From assembly GCA_013399875.1 (NCBI GenBank), contig VXAZ01008167.1:1426956-1490955 (forward strand): 64,000 bases of DNA, read 5' to 3'. Both the position numbers and the translations under genes were made by a program. Positions 35,526 through 46,121 of this stretch are shown one piece after another (within the stretch, counting starts at the first letter, position 1; each line of letters opens with the position of its first letter). Source of the DNA: Gymnorhina tibicen (taxonomy: Eukaryota; Chordata; Aves; Passeriformes; Artamidae). Below the pieces are notes generated by a model that saw only the letters and a list, made by a program, of their open reading frames with translations, was not told the origin of the DNA and did not search any database.

Positions 35526-37762
35526 TGCCAGAAACTGTCAACTGTAAGTTAAATATAATGACAGAACTGTTCAGGTGAAGGCTAAAAGTCAGCTTCTATG
35601 TCATCAAGGTAGACAAGTCAGGGGGTTATAGAAATTAACACCAAAGGGTGACCAACTGCATGACCTGTGAGACAACACCTCAGGTGATGTTCTGGTCCAT
35701 TGTTCTTTCTGTATAAGAGGGAATTTTACCCAAAAACTATCCATCCAGTGAGAATATTGTGTAAAATAAGCAAGCAGTAGAGTGGTGCTTATGGTTAACA
35801 GAAGTATACAAACACACAAGGAAGCAGTTCCAGGCTAAAGAATGGAAGGAAACACATAAAAGTTTCTGCCCTGTTACTTTGAGTTGAGCTAAATTTAAAG
35901 CAACTGGTGACACCATTCATCACCAGGAAGAATCAGGAGATGGGCAAATGGAGGAAATTAATGTCCATAAGGCAAAGGCCAGTGGTTTCCTTTTGCTTAA
36001 GCACAGCTGAGAAAATATCATGATAATGTTATCTTTCATACAAGCAAACAGCTCCGAAAGTGGCCAATTCTTTCTTCAGAAACCAGCTGCCTGTGGAAGC
36101 TATCTGTCTGTCTGCACATTCTCTGTGCACGCTTTCACCACAGCACTTAACCACTTCCCGGTGTAAATTAAGGGTGCTTGAATCAATAATGATACTGATA
36201 TTATCACAAACAGTGACAAAACTATATTTTCCAACTAAGTAAATTAAACCTGCGTTGAAACAGCTACTCTATTTTATTTGTAGGAATTAGAACAAACCGC
36301 AGCTCTGTGCTGTGCTTTTGCTAAGTCTCACGAGAGGTATGCTTACCCAACTGAGAAAAAGGCAAGTTTCCTTGAGTTAGTGTCACACTCAAAGGATAAA
36401 GATGCCAAAATAAGCCCTGCCAGAAGCAGCCACAACTGTCACAGGAGTAAAGGAGACATACAGCAGTTGCTACAAAGGCTCTGTTTTAACTAAAGATTTT
36501 AGGCACAGAAGGATAATCGTGGAAGCAAATATCTTTCTTGGAAATAAACAGTCAAAACAAAGCTAGCCATGAGAACAAAAATGCCTTTGACTGGGATAAT
36601 TTGCAAATGCTGGTAAAGACAAATCTATTTTCAGGAAAAGGAGGTGGCAAAAGAAGGGCATGGAAAACCTTTCATGTGAAAAGAGACTGAAATGAACACA
36701 TGCATGAGAAAGGAAAAGAACAAAGGACACTCAACTAAATTAAAAGGTAGGATATTCAAAACCACCCAGGAAACTACCTCTTTTCATACCATAGGCAATC
36801 AAACCATGGGATCTAAATTTGCACGTCTTCTTTGAGACCTAAAATTCAAAAGCCCCACTTGCTTGAACATTTATGTGACTAACAATAATAATTGGAATTA
36901 CATAAGGTTGAGGAGTAGCAAATTTTGGAAAAACTATTAAATGCCCTGGTTTTGGGATGAAACCAATCTCCTCTTTAAAAGCAGAGAAGTTCTTTGTGTT
37001 TTCATTTTTGTAACACAGGCTGAGAGTGTAGATTATCTCACATTGGCCTATTGCAAGGGTTTTCCACAGCTTCCTTGAGAAAAAAGCATTTTGGTTTGAT
37101 CGCTACCACTGTGCAAATATTTTTTAGTTCGCTAGCATTTCTGAAGCCATAACAGAAGTGGGTTTTTTTTTCCAGCTATCTTCCAACCCAAATTCATTCT
37201 GGTAGAAAGCAGCTTTTCTAATAAAATTTAAGAACATTTCTTAATGAGAAATCATTGCACCTCAAGAGAAATAAGAGCATTTTGAAAATGTCACCCAAAA
37301 GATGTTAGTAAAAAAATCACATTTTGTTAGTCTGTTATCTTCTGCAAGTCAGAAACGTTGAAGGAAGTTGGGGAATAGTTTGGCACTTCCCAAATCATGA
37401 TTTTTTCCCCCAATTTCTTGATAGCTGGAGAAAAAGAAAATCTTGCATGTGATCCCAGATGTGAACAACTGCATCTCAGTCTACGTGTACAGAACCTTTG
37501 AAGAGCTACATGAGCTCAAAAAAAAGGAAAAAATGCACAAATGAGGAATAACACAGATCTCTGTTCTGAGCCTATACCAAAAAATATCTTCTGACCAGCA
37601 AAGTGGGTAATTCATCATCTACTCTCCTACCGGCACTTACCCACTGAAGAACTTCCCTGTGCCATAGTCAGCCTTTCCAGACTGCCTTGGAGATGACATC
37701 TGGGATGTTAAAGCTTAGCTTATGGGGATCCTGTAATGTCAGAGGGAGTCATTGCTTGGTTG
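35526..37762. other. Non-coding sequence, nothing recognised
   Basis: AT-rich sequence without a recognisable gene or repeat. Confidence 0.5.
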
Positions 37763-37775
37763 GTTGATTAGTTGG
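37763..37775. repeat. Left flank repeat of the LTR element (GTTGATTAGTTGG)
   Basis: It directly abuts the 5' LTR start and matches GTTGATTGGTTGG directly after the 3' LTR (39743-39755) at 12 of 13 positions. It is longer than a normal retroviral duplication (4-6 bp). Because the local sequence is TTGG-rich, the true duplication may be only part of it. Confidence 0.5.
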
Positions 37776-37959
37776 TGTGGAATAGGGGTACACCCGCCTA
37801 TGGGGGCTGGCACATGTGCTAGTCCTAGGCCTTGCAGAGTTAGCATGGAATAAAGACCAGCTGCTGTCTCCATGCAAGAGAGCCTTCTCGCCTCCTTTAC
37901 CGCCACCGCATTGTTGTTGCTGCGTGCAATACCATCGCAACAGAAACACAGCAGCAACA
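37776..37959 (+). mobile_element. 5' LTR copy of a short LTR element
   Basis: It begins TGTGGAATAGGGG and ends CAGCAACA (TG...CA). From 37796 to 37959 it aligns without gaps to 39579-39742, with 5 mismatches in 164 bp by eye. It has AATAAA at 37849-37854 and a U5-like CpG-containing 3' half. At about 184 bp it is short for an LTR and has no obvious TATA box, so the outer U3 may be missing or exchanged. The first 20 bases do not align with the other copy. Confidence 0.8.
37849..37854 (+). terminator. Poly(A) signal of the 5' LTR copy
   Basis: AATAAA in the R-like part of the LTR. The same motif occurs at the matching position in the 3' copy (39632-39637). Confidence 0.7.
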
Positions 37960-37961
37960 AA

Positions 37962-37980
37962 TGGCTGCCCGAACATGGGG
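37962..37980 (+). promoter_or_regulatory. Probable primer-binding site after the 5' LTR
   Basis: TGGCTGCCCGAACATGGGG starts 2 bases after the LTR's terminal CA, where the tRNA primer site of a retroelement lies, and begins with the obligatory TGG. It resembles lysine-tRNA-type sites (TGGCGCCC...) with one inserted base, but I cannot assign the tRNA firmly. Confidence 0.6.
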
Positions 37981-38769
37981 CCTCTGAAAAGAGGTGCCCT
38001 AGAGAGCGTCCCTGCAGCTGCTGCTGCAGGAGAAGTCGCCTTTTGAAAGCCCCAGCTGGTAGCCTCCCGAGGAAAGTCGCGCTTTCAACAGAGGTCAGCT
38101 GGACGGTGGCGGACCACCCCGTGTGTTTTTCTTTGACTCTCGGTGCTGGTAAGCCCTTGAGGTGAGCCTGCTGGAAAGCCCCGGAGTGGGAGCCTGTGGA
38201 TAGGCCTGGTAGGCCTGGTATGGGGACGTTTTTTCTTTTTATTTTAACCTTTTTGCTGCGGTTTGGGTGGAGGTTCGGGGACGGGTTCTTGTCGAGGTGA
38301 AGGGGGTAGCGCCTCATGCTAAGCCTCGGCAGGAAGAAAAAACCCACCTCTAAAAAGAGAAGATACAAGTATAGTACCCCCTTTTGGGAGACCCTTTTCT
38401 TTAACATCAGCCGCGTGTGGGGTGTTCCTGCGCGTGAGGGATAAAAGGAATTAACCTTTGTTTTGTTTCACTTAGTTATCTGGATGCTAGTAACCACCTC
38501 CATTGCCTCTTTCCCTTCCCCAGTTTTGTTTCTTTGTTACCCCGACCACATGGCAGCAGCCATTTTGTGGAATTGCAACCCCCCTGTCTCTTCCCCTTCC
38601 TTGTCTCCCTTATCCCCCTTATCCTCAGGAGAGATCAGAAGCGCAGAGGTTTGCCATCCCTCTGCCCATTCTGAATCTCCCCTGTCCCTGCACCAAGCTG
38701 GGACTGATCACCCCGGTTCAGGAGCTCCCCTCATCCACCTCCCAACCCCCCAGTACCTCGCTGTATCGG

Positions 38770-39079
38770 CACCCGGTTTCAGCAGACATGGCGGCGGCAC
38801 ATGGTCCCGCCATAGTGCTTCTCGTTCCCCTTCGTATTTCCCGCGCCCGGCAAAACCCCTCCCCCTCCCACTGGTGTAACCGCGGTGGCCCCTCCCCTTC
38901 CCTCGGGAACCCCTGCTTTCCCTCTGCGCATGGAGGTGGGGGAGGGGAAAGGGGAGGAGTGGGGAAGTGGCCGCGCGGGGTCGGGGCCGGGGCTGTGCGG
39001 AACCGGGAGCGGCGGCAGCGGCGGCATGGCGGGGGGGTAGGCCCGACCCCGGCGCCAGACGCGTGGGGCTGGGCCGCCT
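38770..39079. other. CpG-rich, G-run-rich segment inside the LTR element
   Basis: The sequence shifts sharply to high GC with many CG dinucleotides. ATGGCGGCGGC-like motifs occur at 38788 and again near 39026. G runs at 38938-38942, 38944-38947, 38951-38954 and 38961-38964 fit a G-quadruplex pattern. It looks like the 5' end of a CpG-island gene, unlike the surrounding AT-rich DNA. It could be captured host DNA or a retroviral segment I do not recognise. It runs straight into the assembly gap. Confidence 0.6.
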
Positions 39080-39369
39080 NNNNNNNNNNNNNNNNNNNNN
39101 NNNNNNNNNNNNNNNNNNNNNNNNNNNNNNNNNNNNNNNNNNNNNNNNNNNNNNNNNNNNNNNNNNNNNNNNNNNNNNNNNNNNNNNNNNNNNNNNNNNN
39201 NNNNNNNNNNNNNNNNNNNNNNNNNNNNNNNNNNNNNNNNNNNNNNNNNNNNNNNNNNNNNNNNNNNNNNNNNNNNNNNNNNNNNNNNNNNNNNNNNNNN
39301 NNNNNNNNNNNNNNNNNNNNNNNNNNNNNNNNNNNNNNNNNNNNNNNNNNNNNNNNNNNNNNNNNNNNN
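39080..39369. other. Assembly gap (290 N)
   Basis: Unresolved bases. The gap directly follows a very GC-rich stretch, and its real length may differ from 290. Confidence 0.99.
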
Positions 39370-39564
39370 CCCCATCTCTAGTCCAAACCACTCCCTCAGG
39401 TTCCCCTGTTATCTTAACACCGCCCTTGTACTGCCCCTATGCCCTGCCATGTGCTCTCTCCACGCCCCCTCTACCCAGGATAGGGGACTCAGAATCACAT
39501 GAATCGATCTCTCTGCCTTGGGGTTCAGCCAGCCACCAGCTTCTCTCTCTCTGGGCACTAGCCA

Positions 39565-39742
39565 TGTGCCAGCCCTCTGCCTATGGGGGCTGGCACGTGT
39601 GCTAGTCCTAGGCCTTGGAGAGTTATCATGGAATAAAGACCTTCTGCTGTCTCCATGCAAGAGAGCCTTCTCGCCTCCTTTACCGCCACCGCATTGTTGT
39701 TGCTGCGTGCAATACCATCGCAACAGAAACACAGCAGCAACA
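39565..39742 (+). mobile_element. 3' LTR copy of the short LTR element
   Basis: It starts TGTGCCAGCC and ends CAGCAACA, with AATAAA at 39632-39637. It is nearly identical to the 5' copy from 39579 onward. The real left boundary may lie further left (39370-39564 or in the gap), because the true LTR could be longer with a U3 truncated in the 5' copy. The next 13 bases repeat the left flank. Confidence 0.8.
39632..39637 (+). terminator. Poly(A) signal of the 3' LTR copy
   Basis: AATAAA, aligned with 37849-37854 of the other LTR copy. Confidence 0.7.
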
Positions 39743-39755
39743 GTTGATTGGTTGG
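39743..39755. repeat. Right flank repeat of the LTR element (GTTGATTGGTTGG)
   Basis: It matches 37763-37775 with one mismatch and immediately follows the terminal CA of the 3' LTR. Confidence 0.5.
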
Positions 39756-42700
39756 TTGTTTAGCTGATATCATTGCATGGTTCTGGGAAAAGCAGTCCAT
39801 AAAGCAGGGATTTGGACTGTGCAAAGTTAGGGCACATTTTTCGAACTAGCATCTTCTGTGCCCAACGATATTCACCATGCATTGTTAAGTCCATTAAACT
39901 GTAAGGAAGAAAACAGAAGAGTGTATCTACAAATACAGCATGTAATCCTACCACCTTCTTTCTCATGGTTTGAACTTTACTAATGCAGAAGACAGAGTAG
40001 TCTCTCCATGCCTAAAATGTTAAGCAAGAAAAGCCTTGAGCCTATGCATCAAAACTCTCTTCACAATTCTTCATTGTCTTTAAGTCCAGTGATTGTTTGC
40101 AAGAACATTTTTAACCAGTTCATTTCATATCAAAGACATACAACAAAACTAACAGACCTGTTAGCGCTGCTTGATTTCATCAGTTTTTCGGATCTTTATT
40201 GTCTAAACTAAATATATGTGAATAGAATTCCACTGTAGCTTTTTCTGCTTCACTTTTCACCATGATTTGGTATTGAGTTTTGACATCCTGTAGAATGCCA
40301 TCTAACAGTATCCACAAAAAATAGCATCTGTGAATTGCACTATTCAAAAAAACCCAGAAAGTTATTATTTCCTTTAATGAGATATTTTTTCCCTCAGATT
40401 TACTTTCTTTCTTAAAAACAGATTTGTAAGACTAGGCCTAGGTTTAGTCTCCCTATATTATTCAAGAGAACATACCTCTAGTGATTGCTCCTAGGTAATC
40501 ATTGTAATTCTCTGAACATTAAATGCCTTGGTTCAGCGCAGTAATAAAATTAAATTCAACATGTGTCACCAGAATATACCTTTGAAAATAAAACATAGGG
40601 TTGAAGATTTAATGTACTCTTAACAGCAGTGAATACTAGTGCTTTAGAGATTTAACTGTTAGTTTGGACATCTTAAAAACAGAAGTGGCATCCTTGGAGT
40701 GAGAAGGGAAAAAAAAGGCTATTATCTTTTTGGAATCACACCTGAAAATCTATGAAGTTTTGGCTTTCAAGTGTCAAAGATGTTTTTGGAAGTGTCTGAT
40801 CTCATAGCAGAAATCTCAGCTTTGGAAAAGGCCGGAACTCTTGAAGGTGTGAAAGTCCCATCTGCTCATGACCCATGTAGTGAAAGCTGTTACCACACAG
40901 CAGAGACAGCAGAAACTGTGGGGTGAATGTCACCCTCAGCCAGCAGAATCCCTGAGTCCCCTGGCAGCAGTTCCCACTGAACCAACCAAGTGCTCATCAG
41001 AGCAAGGAGTGCTTATGAACAGGGCATGGATGCAGAAAGCTGCAGTGGCCTCCAACCATGTCAAATAAGGGCCTGCTGGGATGTTTTACTGTGCCCCACA
41101 TCAGTCACCTGTTTCTGAAAAGGTTGTCCTAATGGCTCCTAGAAAATGGATTAAGGTGCTTCTTGATAGCATCTCTTCCCCCATTTCAGCTCTGGCCTGG
41201 AGGCATGAGTTACAGTTAATTACGTGTGCAATATTTTTGCTCTATTACCAAAAGCAGTTGTGCAACCAAACTTCTGCTTTGTTGTTTGGAAGAAGAATTT
41301 GGCTGCTGTCACTAGGTTGCTGCCAGGTTGTGCATGGTGAAGGCAGCAAAAATGTGATACAAAAGAGGTTTACAAAGGAATTAATGTGGTGGAAAGGTGT
41401 GATGCACAAAGGAATCTATTTCTTTTGCAGCCTTGTAGAGGTGCTATCATCTGATTTTAAATATGACACTCATGCTTTACCCCCTTCTACTTCTGTATTT
41501 GCTTTAGCTTCACTAGATACATGTCATTAAGGCCACAATTGTATTTGGTGTGTCAGTTAAAGCATTGGTGTGTTATTGTTTCTAATCTATCTGTCTTTTA
41601 TTAATTAGGTATCAGATGTACTGGGCCAATTTGAGGCCCTGCCTGTCCTCCTCACCGATCAGAAGCTGGATATGTACTGCTGATATCACTTTCAGTACAA
41701 AAATCAAATGTAGTATTAAGAACAATGCACAAAAGGAGGTGCTTTATCAGGACATGTGCACATCATGATTCCCAGATAACACTCTTATTGGCAGCTATTT
41801 CTTCAAGGCTTAAGCTGAAAGACAGCAGAGCAAGTTTTGTAGGTACAAGAGAGGAAGAGAAAAAATCAAACTAAACCAGCATTACAGAAGGTGTTTGCCA
41901 GGCTTGGGAAGACCCTTTGAGAAGTCTGGATGCCTCAAACCAACGGGATCTGTGTCTGCTTTGTGGGACTCACAGCCCTGTTTGACCTGGAGTTACCTCT
42001 GGTGGCACCTAAAACGTAAAATAACTCATCTTGTGTAGCTGGTTGAGGGTCATACTCCCTTCCCATGGGTCAGGCACACACAGGCTGGGAAAGACTGTGA
42101 TGAGCAGCTGGATGGGTACCCTACTCTCACCAGGAACAGCCATTTTTCCAAGGGACATCTGACAATCCTGCTTGGTAATATCTCTGTACCCCAGTACCTC
42201 CGTAATGAGTGTCAGGCACAGCAGTCATGAATGGTCATTCCTTACCCATCAACCTTAAAATGTATATTTTTCTTTAAAAACTGATTTAAGTTGTTTAGGG
42301 AGCACTAGGCTTCCTAAATATTTATTTTATAAAGCTTGTTTGGGGATGGGTGTAAGTAGTTTAAGTCATATGCTAATTTGAATCTGTAAGAATTTGTGTT
42401 ACATTTTTACTTTTCTCCATCAGTTAGACTTGAGGTGAGAAAAAAAATACAAACTGTTACTAAATTTCTCTACTACACAGCTAAGTTCATTGCTCAGCTC
42501 AGCTATGTCTGAACTGTGTGATCAACAAAGGGCATTCAGGTCCTCTGGTATTTAGAGGGTATTTTATCTGTCAGTAAAGGAAGAAAGGGAAAAAGAAATA
42601 GTATCTTAATTTTTAAAAAGCTGTCTTTTCCTTACTCCACCTGATTCATCACCTAGGTATATTGTGCTTAATAATGAGACTTTTTTCTTTAGAAAGCAGA

Positions 42701-42997
42701 AGCAGCATTGCTATATTTTCGTCAAAACACAATGACTTTTTTATTACTATTACATAGGCTTCAGATGCCCATTTGAAACATCACTGCAGAGAGCAGATAT
42801 CTTCTGTAATTCACCATAACACCAGGTAATCCCTATTCAGAATATGTGATTTATAGCTAAGAGACCTGACAGCCTGTTGGACTAGGAAAAAGCCAAACGA
42901 AACTCAGCAGAGTTTGTGCAAATTGTTAACTTATGGGACTGTGTGAGTCCCAGGGATCATTTCCTCCTCTACTTTGCCCTCTTTAGTTATTGCTTTG
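39756..42997. other. Non-coding sequence, nothing recognised
   Basis: No gene or repeat is recognised. The plus frame 41081-41530 (149 codons) is long for chance in AT-rich DNA, but it has no domain I know and no visible exon context. I do not call it a gene. Confidence 0.45.
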
Positions 42998-43018
42998 CTG
43001 TTGTTGTTGTTGTTGCTG
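42998..43018 (+). repeat. (TTG)n microsatellite
   Basis: Five uninterrupted TTG units within GCTG...GCTG. Confidence 0.8.
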
Positions 43019-43029
43019 TGGCTTTCCCT

Positions 43030-43165
43030 CTTTCTTATTGTAAGCTCCTTAAATCTGGGATCAAGATTTTCTAGCAGTTAACACAGTGCCTGACCCATCA
43101 ACACCCAGGCTCCCCATGAGTCTATTCAGTGCTACCAAAATCATGGAGCTGTAATACCACCCCCT
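43030..43165 (+). repeat. Ancient amniote repeat remnant (plus)
   Basis: The order 'TTGTAAGCTCCTTAAATCTGGGATC', 'AACACAGTGCCTGACCCATCA', 'CAGGCTCCCCATGAG' and 'GTGCTACCAAAATCATGGAGC' matches the remembered 'TGTAAGCTCTTTGGGGCAGGGA...ACAGCGCCTAGCACAATGGGG...GGCTCCTAGGTGCTAC' of an old amniote element. It is the opposite orientation of the 28460 and 54950 copies. Confidence 0.55.
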
Positions 43166-45874
43166 GCCATGCCAGTAGTGTATGTTATTAAAAGCTTTCA
43201 AAATGCTTTAAAAAGGAACAAACAATGTTACTGAGGGGAGGAATGGGCCACAGAAATCTGCCATACTGCCCAGTGATAGAGTTGGGCTTAGAATATGCTG
43301 CTGCTCTGGTGTGCAACAGCCACTGAGCTCTGTTTTCCTTTTGTAAGAAGATAAAGGCAGCAATTCATCCTGAAGACAGAGTGCGAGAATCACTCCCCAG
43401 CAAGTCCACAAGCACAAAAGTGATTTGTTTCAGCTGCCTCCCATGACTGCTTTTGCTAGAACAAGGCCATGTTCTCCACTTCTACAAGTACCTCTGACTC
43501 ATCACAGGCATCAAAACACGCTGGGTAATATTTAAAAAAAAAATAGCCTACCTTTACATATATTGCACTCACTGAACTGTGCTCACTAATTTGTGCACTG
43601 ACCAATCCCTTTCTCCTGCAGTAGTCACAGGGTCAAGAGGACCAGATAGGAGAGAAGGGCAGATCAGATCTGAGTCCAGCAGGGCAGTGCTCCAGCAGAT
43701 GCTTTGAGTGCAGTGAAAATGAAAACTTTACAAAACTAATTTCCCAGACCATTCTGTTAGTAGACTACCAAATAATCCATTCCAAAGACTGTCCTTTTTA
43801 AAGAATTTGTATCATGTGGGAAGTTTTTCTTGTTCTGTTCTGATGCTTTCAATCAGATTCATAATGCCTCATTTGGGGGGCAACAAAGCCGCACTGAAAG
43901 TATTTTAATGGGCCTAAAAGGAAACTTTTGCAAAATTCCACTGAGAAAATTTCAAAATACTCAGTTTACCTCCTATTTGGAATGAAACAAATCCTGCAGA
44001 TCACTCCTGAAAAAAAATCCCCTTTCTCAGCCGTACTGCCAGGCACAGTGCACATCGCTCCAGTTACGCAAGAGTCACTTCGTTCAGGACATGAATTCAC
44101 ACTTTGGCTTTCTGCATCTCTTTCAGCCATCAGCAGAATTACAGCCATATGCCCACACAACACTGGGCAGTTGTTCAGAAGGGGGAAAAAATTACTGGTG
44201 CTTAACAGACAAAATAAAATTGATGGACTATCAAAAGCCAGATACACTTGCTTTGGATTAATACCTCTGCTTTCTCTCTAACTGGCATTAGCAATGGCAC
44301 TTGGTCCCAACCCCAGTCCTTCATCTCTTTGTGAGGTGGTATTTCCAGCAAGATGTCAGATTTTCCTCTTCTATAATGCTTCTATAATGGAATACTGGGA
44401 TGCCCGCAGTCCTCAGGCTCTCCAATTGAGCAGAAACAAAGCTTGCATCTTTGACCAGATTATGTCAGCCAGACAGTGACTTTTTTCTTGTATGTTATTT
44501 TTTGATCGCAGCAAATTAGCTAATGCAATAGGGAATAATATTATCAGGAGATCATTTGATTTTGGCTACTATAAGGTGTGGAAGTCACACAGTATGTTAA
44601 AAGCTGAACAGTGAAAATGATCATTAGAATTATTTTAAACAGGTTAAGCTATTGCCGATCACTCGTTCTCTCTGAACTGAACAAAGCGTCAGTAACTGAA
44701 AGAGCAAAGGACTTCAAAATCCCCCATCTTTTCCTTGAGTAACTTAAATGAAATCTGAGCTGGAAGATAAGGATGTTGCAAAAAAGACACCTCTTCGTAT
44801 AAGCGGAAAAGACTTGAATGGGTTAAGCCATATCTGGCTGAGTCCCAACAGACATAAAAATCACCTGTGCCTGCTCTGAAATAAATCAGTGTCCTTTTCT
44901 GCTGCTGCCGTTGTCTGGAAATAATGCAAATGCAATGGGCCTGCAGTGACATTGTGCCGCACTCGAAGGATACACATAATAAATTGTCCCCTAATACTGT
45001 TAAAGAGACATTTTCGTCTTACTCAGTAGCTTTTGAGGTTGAACTGTGCTACTTACTCGTTGAGGATTGTGATATGGTGTCATGTCATTCTGCTTTATTA
45101 TTTGCTTAGCCTCTTATTGCTTATATGCACATTTGCTTCTTGAGTTTAAAAATGCATTTTGCTACTTATGCTCAATGATAACAAGTTTGCTGGCTTGGAG
45201 GGAAAAAAGCAGGGACTTTTCTTTCCACTTTGTTTCTGTTGTTTTAATCATTTCTCTCCAATAGCAGCTGGAACAGATCGTAGATTCAGATGATTTGGTT
45301 TTACTGCATTCATCACTTGGAAAAATGCACAGCTGTGTTAAAGGAAGACAGAAAGAATTTGTCTGCCCAGCGGGAAGCTATTGCTGTTCCATAATTGTTT
45401 GCTAAAAGGAAGCTGGAATACAAATGGAGGTAAATGGATATCAGTGTCAATCCAATCCATCAAAATGAGTTTAACTGACTGGGGAGTCACAGTTAAGTAG
45501 CTGGATATGAAAGCTGACAAACCCAAGATGAAAGGAAATAATTAGCTACTTTAAATATTTTGCATCTTTAAAAATATGTCTGATTGCATCACCTCCTACA
45601 CCCAAAAAATTTAGTAGAACTATCAGCAAGACATTTCCTAATGTCCAGGGAATAAAGTCAAAGCAGAAAAACCATGTAAGGACAGTGATAAGCAAAAGTT
45701 TAAACTACACCATGTAGTTGTATTTGGTTTTGTTTTGGTTGGTTTTGTCATTAAATTACCCAAATGCCAGTTCTGTCCTAAAATTTCCTTCTATCTTGTA
45801 CCGAGCTGAGAAGGCAAATATTTGTTTATCTTTACAGAGAAACAGCTCAGGGACTGATCCTGCTAGAAAACTAC
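43166..45874. other. Non-coding sequence with a possible regulatory block
   Basis: No gene is seen. The part at about 44500-45110 has few low-complexity runs and an octamer ATGCAAAT (44924-44931). It could be a conserved element, but sequence alone cannot show that. Confidence 0.4.
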
Positions 45875-45961
45875 AGGAAGAAAGGAAAGAAGGAAAGAAG
45901 GAAAGAAGGAAAGAAGGAAAGAAGGAAAGAAGGAAAGAAGGAAGGAGGGAGGAAGGAAGGA

Positions 45962-46017
<56 letters not shown>

Positions 46018-46019
46018 AA

Positions 46020-46081
<62 letters not shown>

Positions 46082-46121
46082 AAGAGAGAGAGCTAAAGAA
46101 AGAAAGAGAGAAAGAAAGAAG
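45875..46121 (+). repeat. Long pure-purine microsatellite (GGAA/GAAA)n
   Basis: Bases 45875-46092 are all A or G (218 bp). After a CT at 46093-46094 the run continues to 46121. It has a block of GGAAAGAA units (about 45879-45940), a GGAAGGAGGGAGG bridge, a long GAAA block (45961-46078) and GAGA interruptions. Frames through it give Lys/Glu/Arg on plus and Phe/Ser/Leu on minus and are not genes. Confidence 0.98.

Larger units (their letters stand above)
37981..39564 (+). mobile_element. Internal region of the short LTR element
   Basis: About 1.3 kb of known sequence plus a 290-base gap lies between the LTR copies, far too short for gag-pol-env. I recognise no protease, RT, integrase or envelope motif. 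The first part (37981-38230) is a GC-rich leader. G|GTAAGC at 38148 and a T-rich run ending CACTTAG at 38475 could be splice sites. The middle (38490-38780) is C/T-rich and proline/serine-coding in two frames. The last part before the gap is CpG-rich. The long frames crossing the gap (38503-39381 plus; 38708-39391 minus) are mostly Ns and unsupported. The element is either non-autonomous or heavily deleted. No polypurine tract is obvious before the 3' LTR. Confidence 0.6.

Noticed and set aside
37739..38407. 222-codon minus-strand frame, the longest without Ns
   Set aside because: It runs antisense across the 5' LTR, primer site and leader of the LTR element and has no recognisable domain. 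It is a by-product of GC-rich sequence.
38503..39391. Long frames of 198-292 codons on both strands across the gap
   Set aside because: They are extended by the 290 Ns, which contain no information. The known parts are low-complexity Pro/Ser/Gly/Arg on opposite strands.
41081..41530. 149-codon plus-strand frame
   Set aside because: No recognisable domain or exon structure, so too weak to call.
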